A DNA stretch of 64,000 bases from Arthrobacter sp. Bz4 (GTDB taxonomy: Bacteria; Actinomycetota; Actinomycetes; Actinomycetales; Micrococcaceae). The position numbers and the translations under genes were made by a program. The stretch spans positions 1 to 64,000 of the forward strand of contig NZ_QDAE01000006.1 in assembly GCF_003075455.1 (NCBI RefSeq), written 5' to 3'. This document shows, piece after piece, positions 49,991 through 60,000 of the stretch; position 1 is the first letter of the stretch, and every line of letters begins with the position of its first letter. A model generated the notes under the pieces. The model saw nothing but the letters and a program-made list of their open reading frames with translations, ran no database searches and was not told where the DNA came from.

Positions 49991-52303
49991 TCAGGCGAAG
50001 TGGTTCGGCAGGGTGGCCTCGTGGGCGGTCCGCAGTTCGTCGAGTGGCAGGGTGAAGTGGCCCTGCACGTCGAGGGCTCCGTTCTCCGCGTCGACCACAC
50101 CAATCCGCAGGTGCGGGTAGTTGCGTGCCGTGCACATGTCGTTGAACCGCACCTCTTCGGAGCGGGCCACGCTGACGACGGCGCGGCCCTGGGACTCGGA
50201 GAACAGCGCAGTGAACGGGTCAATGCCGTCGCGCTCGCAGAGCTCGTCGATTCCGATCCGTGCGCCCACCCCGAAGCGCAATGCCGCCTCTGACAGCGCT
50301 GCGGCGAGACCGCCCTCGGAGAGATCATGGGCGGCGTCGATCATGCCGTCACGGGAAGCGTTGATCAGGATGGCGGCGAGGGTCTTCTCGGCCGTCAGGT
50401 CGGCGACCGGAGGTTGCCCGCCCAGATGGCCGCGAAGATTCGCCCACTCCGAGCCGTCCAGCTCGTCCCGGGTGGTGCCGAGCAGGTAGATGGCCTGCCC
50501 GTCGTCGCGCCAGCCCGAGGGGGTGCGGCGGGCGACGTCGTCAAACACGCCGAGAACGCCGACCACCGGGGTCGGGTGAATCGGGACGCCGCCGGTCTGG
50601 TTGTAGAGGGACACGTTGCCGCCGGTGACCGGGACGCCGAGCTCCTGGCAGGCATCGGCGAGGCCGCGCACGGTTTCGGCGAACTGCCACATCACCTCGG
50701 GGTCCTCAGGGGAGCCGAAGTTCAGGCAATCGGTGACCGCCAGCGGCTTGGCGCCGGTGGTGGCGACGTTCCGGTAAGCCTCGGCGAGGGCCAGGCGGGC
50801 ACCCTCGTAGGGGTTGAGGTAGGAGTAGCGGCCGTTTGCGTCGGTGGAGATGGCGACGCCGAGGCCGCTCTCTTCGTCCACCCGGACCACGCCCGCGTCG
50901 TCGGGCATGGCGAGGGCTGTGTTGCCCTGCACAAACCTGTCGTACTGGTTGGTGATCCAGTCCTTGGAACACATGTTCGGCGAAGCCATCAACTCCAGCA
51001 CTGCGGCGCGCAGGGTGCCGCCGTCAGCTGGCCGGTCGCCGTCGAACGTGTTCTGCTGTAGCGCGTCGAGCCAGGTGGGGCGGTGGAAGGGCCGGTGGTA
51101 GACGGGGCCGTCGTGGGCGACGGTCCGCGGGTCGACGTCGACAATCTTTTCGCCGTCCCATTCAATGATGAGCCGGCCGGTGTCGGTGACCTCACCGAGC
51201 CACGAGTACTCAACGTTCCACTTGTCCATGATGGCCTCGAACGCCGCGGCGTTGGCCGGGGTGACCACGGCCATCATGCGTTCCTGCGACTCGGACATCA
51301 GGATCTCGCCCGGTGTCAGGGAAGGATCGCGCAACAGCACATCGGTCAGCTCGACGTGCATGCCGCCGTCGCCGTTGGAGGCCAGTTCGGAGGTGGCGCA
51401 GGAGATCCCGGCGGCGCCAAGGTCCTGGATGCCTTCCACCACCGAAGCCTTGAACAGCTCAAGGCAGCACTCGATGAGGACCTTCTCGGCGAACGGGTCT
51501 CCCACCTGCACGGCGGGGCGCTTGGAGGGCTTGTCAGCGTCGAAGGACTCGGAGGCCAGCACCGAGGCGCCGCCGATGCCGTCGCCGCCGGTGCGGGCAC
51601 CAAACAGGACCACCTTGTTGCCCACGCCCGAAGCGTTGGCCAGACGGATGTCCTCGTGCCGCAGGACGCCGACGGCGAGTGCGTTGACCAGCGGATTGCC
51701 CTGGTAGACCGAGTCGAATACCACTTCGCCGCCGATGTTGGGCAGGCCGAGGGAGTTGCCGTACCCGCCGATGCCGGACACAATGCCGTGCACCAGGCGG
51801 GGGGTGTCCGGGTGGTCGATCGCACCGAACCGCAGCGGGTCCATGATCGCGACCGGGCGTGCGCCCATCGAAATGATGTCACGCACAATACCGCCGACGC
51901 CGGTCGCTGCGCCCTGGTAGGGCTCGACGAAGGAGGGGTGGTTGTGGGACTCGACCTTGAAGGTGACAGCCCAGCCATCGCCGATGTCGACGACGCCGGC
52001 GTTCTCGCCGATGCCCACCAGGAGGTGTTCCTTCATGGCGTCGGTGACCTTGTCCCCAAACTGCGCCAGGTGCACCTTCGAGGACTTGTAGGAGCAGTGT
52101 TCACTCCACATCACCGAGTACATGGCCAGCTCGGCGGCGGTGGGGCGGCGGCCGAGGATTTCGACTACCCGGTCGAATTCGTTTTCTTTCAGGCCGAGCG
52201 CGGCCCAGGGGAGTTCGACGTCGGGAGTCTCTAGGGCGTGGGCCACGGTGTCGATGTTGAACTTGCGGGCCTCGGCGGGCGCGGCGGAGCTATTGAGGGT
52301 CAC
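49991..52303 (-). CDS. purL: Phosphoribosylformylglycinamidine synthase, large subunit
   Basis: 770 residues from a GTG start. This is the short PurL that needs PurS and PurQ, both encoded directly upstream. Signatures: [56 protein letters not shown] and [11 protein letters not shown]. It makes FGAM from FGAR, ATP and glutamine-derived ammonia. The start directly abuts the purQ stop, so translation is coupled. Confidence 0.97.
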   Translation of the reverse strand: MTLNSSAAPAEARKFNIDTVAHALETPDVELPWAALGLKENEFDRVVEILGRRPTAAELAMYSVMWSEHCSYKSSKVHLAQFGDKVTDAMKEHLLVGIGENAGVVDIGDGWAVTFKVESHNHPSFVEPYQGAATGVGGIVRDIISMGARPVAIMDPLRFGAIDHPDTPRLVHGIVSGIGGYGNSLGLPNIGGEVVFDSVYQGNPLVNALAVGVLRHEDIRLANASGVGNKVVLFGARTGGDGIGGASVLASESFDADKPSKRPAVQVGDPFAEKVLIECCLELFKASVVEGIQDLGAAGISCATSELASNGDGGMHVELTDVLLRDPSLTPGEILMSESQERMMAVVTPANAAAFEAIMDKWNVEYSWLGEVTDTGRLIIEWDGEKIVDVDPRTVAHDGPVYHRPFHRPTWLDALQQNTFDGDRPADGGTLRAAVLELMASPNMCSKDWITNQYDRFVQGNTALAMPDDAGVVRVDEESGLGVAISTDANGRYSYLNPYEGARLALAEAYRNVATTGAKPLAVTDCLNFGSPEDPEVMWQFAETVRGLADACQELGVPVTGGNVSLYNQTGGVPIHPTPVVGVLGVFDDVARRTPSGWRDDGQAIYLLGTTRDELDGSEWANLRGHLGGQPPVADLTAEKTLAAILINASRDGMIDAAHDLSEGGLAAALSEAALRFGVGARIGIDELCERDGIDPFTALFSESQGRAVVSVARSEEVRFNDMCTARNYPHLRIGVVDAENGALDVQGHFTLPLDELRTAHEATLPNHFA

Positions 52304-53059
52304 TTACTTAACCAGTTTCTTCAGTACAGAGGTGAATATTCCCAGTCCGTCGGTGCCACCGCGGACACCGACCTGTCCGACGGCCGACGAATCGGGGCCA
52401 AACCCGGCTTCGACTGCGTGTTCAGGGTGTGGCATCAGGCCCACAACATTCCCGGCAGCGTTGGAGATGCCGGCAATGTCCCGGCGGGACCCGTTGGGGT
52501 TGCCGCCGACGTAGCGGAAGACGACCCGACCCTCACCCTCCAGCTCGTCGAGGGTGCGTTCGTCAGCAACGAACTGTCCGTCCTGATTCTTCAACGGAAC
52601 CACGATCTCGTCGCCCGCAGCGTAGGAAGCGGTCCACGCGGTGTCAGCATTCTCCACCCGCAACCGTTGGTCCTGGCACAGGAAATGGAGGTGGTTGTTC
52701 TTGATCATCGACCCGGGCAACAGGTGGGCCTCGGTCAGGACCTGGAAGCCGTTGCAGATTCCCAGCACCGGCAGCGCGTTCTCGCCACCCGATGCTGCGG
52801 CGGTGATCTGTTCCATCAGCGGAGCGAACCGGGAGATGGCACCGGCGCGCAGGTAGTCGCCGTAAGAGAAACCGCCCGGAACGACGACCGCGTCAACGCT
52901 TTGCAGGTCGTGGTCACCGTGCCACAGCGGGACTGCGGTGCCGCCGGCGAGGCGAACCGCCCGCGCAGCGTCGCGGTCGTCAAGGGAGCCGGGGAAGGTG
53001 ACTATGCCGACCCGGACTGAGTCGAGCGTCGAGTTGAGGGTGTCGGCTTCCAGGGTCAC
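52304..53059 (-). CDS. purQ: Phosphoribosylformylglycinamidine synthase, glutaminase subunit
   Basis: 251 residues. Class I glutamine amidotransferase with nucleophile Cys in LGICNGFQ and the His/Glu pair in MPHPEHAVE. It supplies ammonia to PurL. A ~15-residue N-terminal extension precedes the usual [10 protein letters not shown] start; an in-frame start nearer to it is not obvious. It overlaps purS by four bases. Confidence 0.96.
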   Translation of the reverse strand: MTLEADTLNSTLDSVRVGIVTFPGSLDDRDAARAVRLAGGTAVPLWHGDHDLQSVDAVVVPGGFSYGDYLRAGAISRFAPLMEQITAAASGGENALPVLGICNGFQVLTEAHLLPGSMIKNNHLHFLCQDQRLRVENADTAWTASYAAGDEIVVPLKNQDGQFVADERTLDELEGEGRVVFRYVGGNPNGSRRDIAGISNAAGNVVGLMPHPEHAVEAGFGPDSSAVGQVGVRGGTDGLGIFTSVLKKLVK

Positions 53060-53328
53060 TGCTCGCCCTCGGCGGATCCCTCGGGGAGCACCTCAACGCG
53101 GGTGACATCCTCGATGACCGGGTTGGACAGCAAGGTGGCGGCCGCGGTCCGCGCCTGTTCCAGCAACTCTTCGGTCACCTCGCCGTCGACAGTGAGTTCA
53201 AAGCGCTTTCCCTGGCGGACCCCTGAGAACCCGGTAAAGCCCAGCCGGGGCAGTGCGCCGGCAATGGCTTTGCCCTGTGGGTCAAGGATCTCGGGTTTGG
53301 GCATGACGTCGACAACTATCCGGGGCAT
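53056..53328 (-). CDS. purS: Phosphoribosylformylglycinamidine synthase, PurS subunit
   Basis: 90 residues, the small structural subunit that holds PurL and PurQ together. [20 protein letters not shown] and [16 protein letters not shown] are the family pattern. The ribosome site is CAGGAG. The 170-base gap upstream should hold the operon promoter; I found a possible TAGACT -10 but no convincing -35. Confidence 0.95.
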   Translation of the reverse strand: MPRIVVDVMPKPEILDPQGKAIAGALPRLGFTGFSGVRQGKRFELTVDGEVTEELLEQARTAAATLLSNPVIEDVTRVEVLPEGSAEGEQ

Positions 53329-53497
53329 CCGGTAACTCCTGGGCTCAAGGTGCGTTAAATGCAGTGGCTTCGGAGGTGCCGTCTCACGCTGAGGAATGTG
53401 GTGAATCCAGCGCTCCGCGAGCTTGCCCTACCAGTCTAACGGGGATCGCCTACCAGCTGTGATTTTATCTGCGCAGCTTACGAAACGCCGGCGGTGG

Positions 53498-54040
53498 TCA
53501 CAGGGCGCCGGTGCCGCCAGGGGTCCCGAGCAGCGGTTCGAACAGGCTCCACCTGTCGATCTCACAACCGTTCTCACGGGAGAAGGACGCGTCGATCTGT
53601 TCGCCGTCGAGGGTGCCGGTCACGACGGCGATTTCCGGTCCTCCGTACTGCATCGTGCACATGGCGTCGGGGTCCGGCTCCGTCTTGATCAGGTCGCCGT
53701 GCGCCGCCAGCACCGCGCAGGCCGCCGCTGGATCCGGTAACGCCGACTCGCCGACCGGGGCTCCGGCGGCACAGGCCAACTCGTAGGTGACCGGTTCGAC
53801 GTCGTCGCCGGCTGACACGATCACTGTGAGCTGGGAATCGGCGGTGGCCTCGTCTCCGGGGGATGCTGACGCTTCGGGCGTGCCCGTCGTAGCGTCTGGG
53901 GTCGGTGCGGTGCTGGTGGACCCAGTCGCCGGGCCGCTGCTTTCGGCACCGCATCCCGCAAGAGCCAGGAGCAGTACGCCTGCACCGAGGAGAAGATTCA
54001 CCCGCGACAGCTGGTGTCGGGGTTGGTGTTCGCGGATCAT
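53498..54040 (-). CDS. Lipoprotein with subtilisin-inhibitor (SSI)-like domain
   Basis: 180 residues from an ATG behind AAGGAG. Lipobox LAGC with Cys30, a Thr/Ser/Pro/Glu linker (31-70), then a domain with two likely disulfide pairs: YELAC...PAAAC and AMCTMQY...ENGCEIDRWSLF. The VTGTLDGEQIDASFSRENGCE end is the Streptomyces subtilisin inhibitor pattern. It may protect the cell surface from serine proteases. It stands between purS and the DNA-glycosylase-like gene. Confidence 0.75.
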   Translation of the reverse strand: MIREHQPRHQLSRVNLLLGAGVLLLALAGCGAESSGPATGSTSTAPTPDATTGTPEASASPGDEATADSQLTVIVSAGDDVEPVTYELACAAGAPVGESALPDPAAACAVLAAHGDLIKTEPDPDAMCTMQYGGPEIAVVTGTLDGEQIDASFSRENGCEIDRWSLFEPLLGTPGGTGAL

Positions 54041-54091
54041 GGGGGCTCCTTCACTTGCCGTGATAGGACGTTTCTGCTGGGCGCCGGGGGT

Positions 54092-55069
54092 TCACTGATC
54101 CAACGCCTGCTCGGTGCCCGCGGGTTCCAGTTTCCCCAAAGCGGTACCCAATCGTTGCCGAAGCTGCTGCGACTCCTCGGAGAACCCACGCTGCAGGCGG
54201 GCATATTCGGCGCGGCCCTCAGGCGTTTCAATGCGGATCGGCGGGTAGCCCCACGCGCTGAGGTCATAGGGCGAAGCCTGCATATCCATTGCGCGGATCC
54301 GCCAGGCAAGCTCAAAACAGTCCATCACCAGATCGCTCGGCAGTAAGGGGCTGAGCTTGTAGGCCCACTTGTAGAGGTCCATGTTGGCGTGCAGGCAACC
54401 CGGCTGTTCAAGGTCGCGTTGTGTTTCCCTGGTGGGCTGCAGCGTGTTCAGCGGCGCAGCCTGCGGCGTATAGAAGCGGAACGCGTCAAAGTGGGTGCAG
54501 CTGATCCGGCTGTCCTCCACCAACTGATCGGTTCCTTCAGCCCCGAGCCGGAGTTCAAGATACTCATGCCGCACGCCGTTGACCTGGGACCGGTACGCCA
54601 TGGCCCACTCATGCAACCCGAAACAGCCGAGTTGCGCCCGCCGGGCTTGCGTGCGGCGAACAATGATGGCTGCGAAATCCAGTGCTTCCGCCCGGTCCTG
54701 TCGAAAGCCGTCGACGTCCGCGGTGACGGCGACGTCCTCGCCGGCCAGCGCCAGCACCGAGCGCTCTGCTCCGGTGAGCAGCCGATAGTGTTTCCAGTTT
54801 GCCCGCTCGGCGGCCTCGGGACCGACGAGCACGACGCCGGCGCCCGGGTGCCACCGCGCCAGTGGGCCTGGTTTCTGGGTGTAGTAGGTGAACAGGAAAT
54901 CCTCGACCGGATGCTTTTTCCCAGCCGCGCGACGGTTCAGGTAGGGCTGCGCGAACGGTTCCACTCTCGCCCGATGAGTTTCGGCTGCGGCAATCCACTC
55001 GTCCCGCTGGAGCACCGTGAGGGTGCCCGGGCGGGCCGGCGTCGGCGCATTGATTGTTGAACTACTCAC
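54092..55069 (-). CDS. Conserved protein, often labelled 3-methyladenine DNA glycosylase
   Basis: 325 residues. From memory this actinobacterial family is labelled a 3-methyladenine DNA glycosylase, but I see neither the AlkA/Tag helix-hairpin-helix nor the AAG fold. What is visible is a WIAAAETHRARVEPFAQPYLNRR start, FLFTYYTQKPGPLARWHPG, LGCFGLHEWAMAYR, RISCTHFDAFRFYTP and GCLHANMDLYKWAYKLSP. The many conserved His/Cys/Asp suggest a metal-binding enzyme. Function should be treated as unknown. Confidence 0.7.
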   Translation of the reverse strand: MSSSTINAPTPARPGTLTVLQRDEWIAAAETHRARVEPFAQPYLNRRAAGKKHPVEDFLFTYYTQKPGPLARWHPGAGVVLVGPEAAERANWKHYRLLTGAERSVLALAGEDVAVTADVDGFRQDRAEALDFAAIIVRRTQARRAQLGCFGLHEWAMAYRSQVNGVRHEYLELRLGAEGTDQLVEDSRISCTHFDAFRFYTPQAAPLNTLQPTRETQRDLEQPGCLHANMDLYKWAYKLSPLLPSDLVMDCFELAWRIRAMDMQASPYDLSAWGYPPIRIETPEGRAEYARLQRGFSEESQQLRQRLGTALGKLEPAGTEQALDQ

Positions 55070-55179
55070 CCAACAAGTGTCTCACCGGGCCCGTACTCCG
55101 GTCGAAGCGTGGGGCCTCTCAGCGCAGGAGGATAATGAGAGAAGACACTCGGTCAAGCAGGACCCGCGGAAGGAACAGC

Positions 55180-55386
55180 ATGGCTAGCAAGCCCAGTTTT
55201 GTGCACCGGTTCATGAAGGCGACCGGACGTGCGCGAGCGGTGTTCGGGCCGGCGCAAAGCAGTTCCCTGGACCACCCGATGACCAGTGAGAGTCAGGCGT
55301 CCCTGAAGGAGCGCGAAGCAGACGCGTCACAGTGGGAGACCGTGAAGCGGCCCGACGGCAGCACCTACATCGTGCCGAAAAGTTAG
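55180..55386 (+). CDS. Small basic protein, paralogue of 56180-56461
   Basis: 68 residues from the ATG at 55180 behind AAGGAA. RFMKATGRARAVFGPAQ near the start and WETVKRPDGSTYIVPKS at the end. No membrane segment. It shares the A-x-VFxGPA start and a D/E-G-x-x-Y-x-V-x-K end with the small protein at 56180, suggesting distant paralogues. Its stop is two bases from the convergent mycothiol-family gene. Confidence 0.6.
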   Translation: MASKPSFVHRFMKATGRARAVFGPAQSSSLDHPMTSESQASLKEREADASQWETVKRPDGSTYIVPKS

Positions 55387-55388
55387 GG

Positions 55389-56024
55389 CTACGCGGCGCC
55401 GGTCAGGCGGTGCGCGCCGCGGCCGGCCAGGGTCTCCGGGCCGACCGGCCTTCCGGAGACCGCCACCAACAGATCGAGGGGATCCCCTTCGACGTCGTCG
55501 CCCAACCCCCACGATGTTCCGGTCCCGCGATCAATCAGCCGCAGCCCAGCGGCCCGCTCACGACCGCCCCCGTAGGAGACACGGGTTTGTAGCTGGTAGG
55601 CGAGGGCCTGAATCACCGCTCGGTGTGGGTAGCTCCCAGTAAGACCCAGGGGGCGGCGAATATCTTCGCCGTGCACGATTGCCTCGACCAATCGGGTTGC
55701 GGGGTTGGCCGGAGGCGTCCGAGTCAGATGCGCCGTGTCCATGAACGCGGCGAGCGTATCCCGCGGGTCATCCCGCCGGGTGCGAGCCACACCAACCTCG
55801 TTCGCGCGGTCAAAATTCATTCGCGCCGCTAACAGGTCGCGGATAAAGGAGACCCTGCTGGTCCGGGCGGTGTCCACCAGGTGGGCGAGGACATCGTGGA
55901 TTGTCCAGCCCGGGCAGAGCGATGGAACTGTCCACTGTGATTCGCTCAGATCGGACAAATCTGCGGCCAGATGCCGTCGTTCGGCGTGCACCGTTTGCCA
56001 GATTGCTGCTGCCGAGTTCCGCAT
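55389..56024 (-). CDS. Maleylpyruvate isomerase-like, mycothiol-dependent (DinB-fold) protein
   Basis: 211 residues. The MDMPI-type four-helix fold begins with IWQTVHAERRHLAADLSDLSESQWTVPSLCPGWTIHDVLAHLVDT, and the metal His residues are in AHLVD and IVHGEDIRRPL. These proteins use mycothiol as cofactor, consistent with an actinobacterium. The ATG at 56024 follows AAGGAA; the open frame upstream is long but unrelated. Flanked by the two small paralogous genes. Confidence 0.85.
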   Translation of the reverse strand: MRNSAAAIWQTVHAERRHLAADLSDLSESQWTVPSLCPGWTIHDVLAHLVDTARTSRVSFIRDLLAARMNFDRANEVGVARTRRDDPRDTLAAFMDTAHLTRTPPANPATRLVEAIVHGEDIRRPLGLTGSYPHRAVIQALAYQLQTRVSYGGGRERAAGLRLIDRGTGTSWGLGDDVEGDPLDLLVAVSGRPVGPETLAGRGAHRLTGAA

Positions 56025-56179
56025 CGCGGGTTCCTTAGGGTCGGTCCGGTGGGCTGTGTCTCGATTGTGCTGGACACGGCTCAGGAACGGAAGGAAGGCC
56101 CCGGGAATGTGGGCGCCTTTTCGGTGCTTTGGCGGTAAAATTGGCCAACGGCGTATCGCGAGGAAAGAAGGCGGTTCGA

Positions 56180-56461
56180 ATGAGCGAGTCCAGCAGGAAT
56201 TCCCCTCGAAAATGGCTGAAGAACCCGGCCAAAGTGTTCCTGGGTCCGGCCGAGCGGGGCGATCCCACCCTCCCGGTGGTTCACCGGCATGACGAGTTCG
56301 AGCAGGCCTCCGAGGCGGACCTCGCCGGGTTCGAGGTGGAGGAAGATTCGGAGGGCCACCACTACGCCGTGCGTAAGGAGCACCCGCCGGCCCCGCCACC
56401 CGAACCTCCGATGAAGTATGCCGACTGGTCAGGCAAGAAACCCCTTCACACCGAGGGTTAG
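56180..56461 (+). CDS. Small protein of unknown function
   Basis: 93 residues from the ATG at 56180 behind AGGAAAGAAGG. KWLKNPAKVFLGPAERGDPT at the start, an acidic middle (FEVEEDSEGHHYAVRKEH) and a Pro-rich end. It has the same small size and start/end pattern as the gene at 55180. Its stop overlaps the convergent lysC stop by four bases. Function unknown. Confidence 0.62.
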   Translation: MSESSRNSPRKWLKNPAKVFLGPAERGDPTLPVVHRHDEFEQASEADLAGFEVEEDSEGHHYAVRKEHPPAPPPEPPMKYADWSGKKPLHTEG

Positions 56462-57750
56462 CGGCCGGTACCTGCGTGAACCGTAGCGACCGTTTCGCCG
56501 TCCAGATCAAACGCCGCGTGCACAGCGCGGACGGCGCGGTCCAGCAGGTCCGCGTCCGTCACCACCGAAATGCGGATCTCGGAGGTGGAAATCATGTCGA
56601 TGTTCACTCCGGCGTCGGAAAGCGCCTTGAAGAACCGGTAGGACACGCCCGGGTTTGACCTCATGCCTGCGCCGATCAGCGATAGCTTGCCGATCTTTTC
56701 GTTGTAGTCGACGCTTTCATAGCCCACATGCTCCTGGGCGCTTTTCAGCGCGGCGAGCGCCTCAGAGCCCTCGACAATCGGCAGGGTGAAGGAAATGTCT
56801 GTGCGGCCCGAACCGTGGGTGGAGACGTTCTGCACAATCATGTCGATGTTGGAGTGCGCCCCCGCGACGATGCCAAAGATTTCGGCGGCCTTGCCGGGAA
56901 TGTCCGGTACGCCCACCACCGTGACCTTCGCCTCCGAACGGTCGTGGGCGACGCCCGAGATAATGGGTTGTTCCATGGGATCTCCCTCTTGAATTTTGAT
57001 TTGGTCATCGGGGCTGGGTAGCACCCAGGTCCCTTCCTGCTCGCTGAACGAGGAGCGGACGTGCAGCCGGACCCCGAACCGTCGCGCGTACTCGACGCTC
57101 CGCAGATGCAGGATTTTCGCGCCCGAGGCCGCCATCTCCAACATTTCCTCACTCGAAATCTCGTCGATCTTCCGGGCGCTGGGCACCACCCGGGGATCAG
57201 CCGTATAGATGCCGTCCACGTCGGTGTAAATTTCGCACACGTCAGCATTCAGCGCAGCGGCGAGCGCCACCGCCGTCGTATCCGACCCGCCACGACCGAG
57301 GGTGGTGATGTCATTGCTTTCCCGGCTCATACCCTGAAACCCGGCGACAATCGCGACGTCGCCGCGGTCAATCACGGTCTTGATTCGATGCGGGGACACC
57401 GAGATGATGCGGGCACGGCCGTGGATGGCGTCAGTGATCATGCCGGCCTGGCTGCCGGTGAATGACTGAGCCGAGGAGCCGAGACCCTGGATGCCCATCG
57501 CCAGGAGCGCCATGGAGATGCGTTCACCGGCGCTCAGGAGCATATCCATCTCGCGGGGGGCGGCGACGACGTCGTTCGAGACCTGAGCGGCCAGGTCGAG
57601 AAGCTCATCGGTGCTGTCGCCCATCGCCGATACCACCACCACCACCTGGTGGCCGGCGCGCTGCGTCTGAACGATCCGCTGCGCGACACGTTTGATCCCG
57701 GCGGCGTCCCCCACTGAGGAACCACCGAATTTTTGGACGATCAGGCTCAT
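56458..57750 (-). CDS. lysC: Aspartate kinase
   Basis: 430 residues from the ATG at 57750 (an in-frame GTG lies two codons upstream). The kinase domain begins LIVQKFGGSSV, and two C-terminal ACT domains carry the allosteric site for Lys/Thr, with VGVPDIPGKAAEIFG and MISTSEIRISVV. As in other actinobacteria, an internal start could give the regulatory beta subunit. asd, usually next to it, is not in this window. Confidence 0.96.
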   Translation of the reverse strand: MSLIVQKFGGSSVGDAAGIKRVAQRIVQTQRAGHQVVVVVSAMGDSTDELLDLAAQVSNDVVAAPREMDMLLSAGERISMALLAMGIQGLGSSAQSFTGSQAGMITDAIHGRARIISVSPHRIKTVIDRGDVAIVAGFQGMSRESNDITTLGRGGSDTTAVALAAALNADVCEIYTDVDGIYTADPRVVPSARKIDEISSEEMLEMAASGAKILHLRSVEYARRFGVRLHVRSSFSEQEGTWVLPSPDDQIKIQEGDPMEQPIISGVAHDRSEAKVTVVGVPDIPGKAAEIFGIVAGAHSNIDMIVQNVSTHGSGRTDISFTLPIVEGSEALAALKSAQEHVGYESVDYNEKIGKLSLIGAGMRSNPGVSYRFFKALSDAGVNIDMISTSEIRISVVTDADLLDRAVRAVHAAFDLDGETVATVHAGTGR

Positions 57751-57915
57751 GCGCACGCTCGCTGACGAATGTTGGTAGGTGTTGCCGTGCGACGACTACG
57801 GCGCCTCGGTTGACGGTCCAAGTTTAGCCCTGTGCCTTTTGTGGCAGCCAATTGCGCGTCCGATTGTTCCGTCCATATCCCCTGGAGGTGACGCAAGTCG
57901 CATAGGGTTCACCTT

Positions 57916-58848
57916 ATGAACAACGAGTATGGGGGAATCGTTGCCAGAGGGATTGCGCGGAGTTTTGGCTCCGTTGCGGCTATCAGGCACATCGACTTTG
58001 CGGCGCCGCCCGGCGAGGTTACAGCGCTGATTGGGCCTAACGGCTCAGGCAAGACCACTTTGCTGCTGATCCTTGCCTCGCTCCTCGCGCCCGACAGTGG
58101 GACGCTCACGGTTGGCGGGGTAGACCCGATGCAGGACGCCGCGGCGGTGCGACGCCGGGTGGGGTGGATGCCTGACACCCTGGGGGTGTGGGAATCGTTG
58201 ACCGCTACCGAGATCCTCACCGTCATGGGCTCGCTCTATGGAATGCCGGTTGGGCAACGCCGGTCACGGGCTGCGGAGCTGCTCGCCGCCGTACGCCTCG
58301 AGGAATTCGCGGACCAGCCAGCACGGGTGCTGTCCCGGGGGCAGCAGCAGCGACTGAGCCTGGCGCGGGCGCTGATCCACGACCCGGCGGTTCTCCTCCT
58401 CGACGAGCCGGCATCGGGGTTGGACCCGGGCTCCCGGGTGGAACTTCGCGCCACCCTGCGGTCTCTGGCAGACCAGGGGAAGACCGTTGTGGTGTCGAGC
58501 CACGTGCTGTCTGAACTCGACGAAATCGCGGACCGCGCGGTGTTCATCAATCGTGGTGAGTCGGTCAAGAATCAGACGCTTGATGAGGCAGGCACCCAGA
58601 TCCGCCGCTACTACATTCAGGCGGAACCCATGCAGCCGCTGGCGGATGCCCTCACCAGCCATGGCGTTGAGTTCGAGGTGCGTGGCGATTCCCGCCGCGC
58701 CGAATACCAGGTGCTGGTTAGCAGTGCAGACGAGGCGGCGTGGCTGCTACGCACCCTGGTCATGGCCGACGTCGCGATTACCGCTTTCGCCCCGGCGGGT
58801 GGAGCCCTCGAAGAAACCTACATGAGCCTCGATACGGACAGACAATGA
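57916..58848 (+). CDS. ABC transporter ATPase
   Basis: 310 residues. Walker A GPNGSGKTT (40-48), signature LSRGQQQRLSLARAL, Walker B VLLLDEPASGLD and a C-terminal extension of about 90 residues. The type is that of ABC-2 exporters. The next gene, a permease, starts inside its stop codon (ATGA). It is divergent from lysC. The exported substrate is unknown. Confidence 0.93.
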   Translation: MNNEYGGIVARGIARSFGSVAAIRHIDFAAPPGEVTALIGPNGSGKTTLLLILASLLAPDSGTLTVGGVDPMQDAAAVRRRVGWMPDTLGVWESLTATEILTVMGSLYGMPVGQRRSRAAELLAAVRLEEFADQPARVLSRGQQQRLSLARALIHDPAVLLLDEPASGLDPGSRVELRATLRSLADQGKTVVVSSHVLSELDEIADRAVFINRGESVKNQTLDEAGTQIRRYYIQAEPMQPLADALTSHGVEFEVRGDSRRAEYQVLVSSADEAAWLLRTLVMADVAITAFAPAGGALEETYMSLDTDRQ

Positions 58849-59981
58849 GCGTTTCAATCGCAGAGCAGCCGGGCTCGACCGGCGCGTCCCCTGACCTGGC
58901 CCTGACGTACTGGGGCGGCGTCAAAGCCGTGTTCGGCCTCGAAATGCGGCAGCGGCTCCGTGCCCGGGCCTGGTACATCATGCTCCTCGTATGGTTCGTT
59001 GTCATCGGCCTGGTGTTTTTGCTGGCATCGGTGACCACTGCTGCAACGTTCGGATCGGGGGCCATCCTTTTCGACCTGGTGGTGGGCTTCGTCCTCTTTT
59101 TTGGGCTTCTGGTGGCGCCGGGACTTTCAGCCAATGCCGTGAACGGAGATCGAGCGGCCGGGACGCTCGCCATCCTGCAGATCACCCTGCTCACCCCTGG
59201 GCAAATCCTGTGGGGCAAGTGGCTCGCCTCCTGGGTTGCCTCGCTCGCCTTCCTTCTGGTCAGTACCCCGTTCATTTTCTGGGCGCTCGCTCTCGGCGGA
59301 GTGAACCCCGCGGAGGCTTTCGTCTCGCTGCTGATGCTCAGTGTGGAACTGGGTATCGTGTCGGCGATCGGGATCGGCATTTCGTCGTTGGCCAACCGGC
59401 CGCTCTTCTCCATCGTCACCACCTATATGGTGGTGGCCCTGCTGGGTATCGGCACCCTGATCACTTTCGGCCTGAGCTATGCGCTGATCGAGGAGGAGAA
59501 CGCGGAGGTGACCTACTCGTACCTGGACTATCCGGCGGACACTGATTTTTCGGTAACGCCGCCGCCGGAAGACCAGCTGGAATGCGTCACCCAGACCCAG
59601 ATCCAGACCGTGCACCACACCGAACGGACGGCCTGGTTACTAGCAGCCAACCCCTTTGTCATTGTGGCGGATGCGGTGCCCTACGGTCGCGGGTTCGACG
59701 TCGGCCAGATGTCGGAGCCGGCTAACGCCGATGTCTACCGGCAGCCCGGTATCATGGAGAGCATCAGCGAAGGTGTCCGCTACCTGCAGGCCGGACCCGA
59801 CTACGACATAAGCTGCGATGAGGTCCAGGGCTACGGCCGGGACCTCCCTGAAGACCGGTTCCCGATCTGGCCCCTCGGGCTGGTGCTGCAGTCGGTGCTC
59901 GCCGGCGGACTGTTATGGCTCGGGCAGCGGAAGCTGGTGACCCCGGCCCGGCGGCTCGCGCAGGGGACCCGGATCGCCTGA
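58845..59981 (+). CDS. ABC-2 type membrane permease
   Basis: 378 residues from the ATG at 58845, which overlaps the ATPase stop by four bases. Five or six transmembrane helices (GLEMRQRLRARAWYIMLLVWFVVIGLVFLLASV onward) with NGDRAAGTLAILQITLLTPGQILWGKWLASW as the ABC-2 coupling region. A large ~130-residue extracytoplasmic loop follows TM5, holding two Cys (QLECVTQ and DISCDEV) likely to be disulfide-bonded. The last helix is near the C terminus. Confidence 0.88.
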   Translation: MSVSIAEQPGSTGASPDLALTYWGGVKAVFGLEMRQRLRARAWYIMLLVWFVVIGLVFLLASVTTAATFGSGAILFDLVVGFVLFFGLLVAPGLSANAVNGDRAAGTLAILQITLLTPGQILWGKWLASWVASLAFLLVSTPFIFWALALGGVNPAEAFVSLLMLSVELGIVSAIGIGISSLANRPLFSIVTTYMVVALLGIGTLITFGLSYALIEEENAEVTYSYLDYPADTDFSVTPPPEDQLECVTQTQIQTVHHTERTAWLLAANPFVIVADAVPYGRGFDVGQMSEPANADVYRQPGIMESISEGVRYLQAGPDYDISCDEVQGYGRDLPEDRFPIWPLGLVLQSVLAGGLLWLGQRKLVTPARRLAQGTRIA

Positions 59982-60000
59982 TCCGAGCCGGGGGACAGGG

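Noticed and set aside
51083-52234. Open frame of 383 codons opposite purL
   Set aside because: Shadow of the purL reading frame; no ribosome site or recognisable motif.
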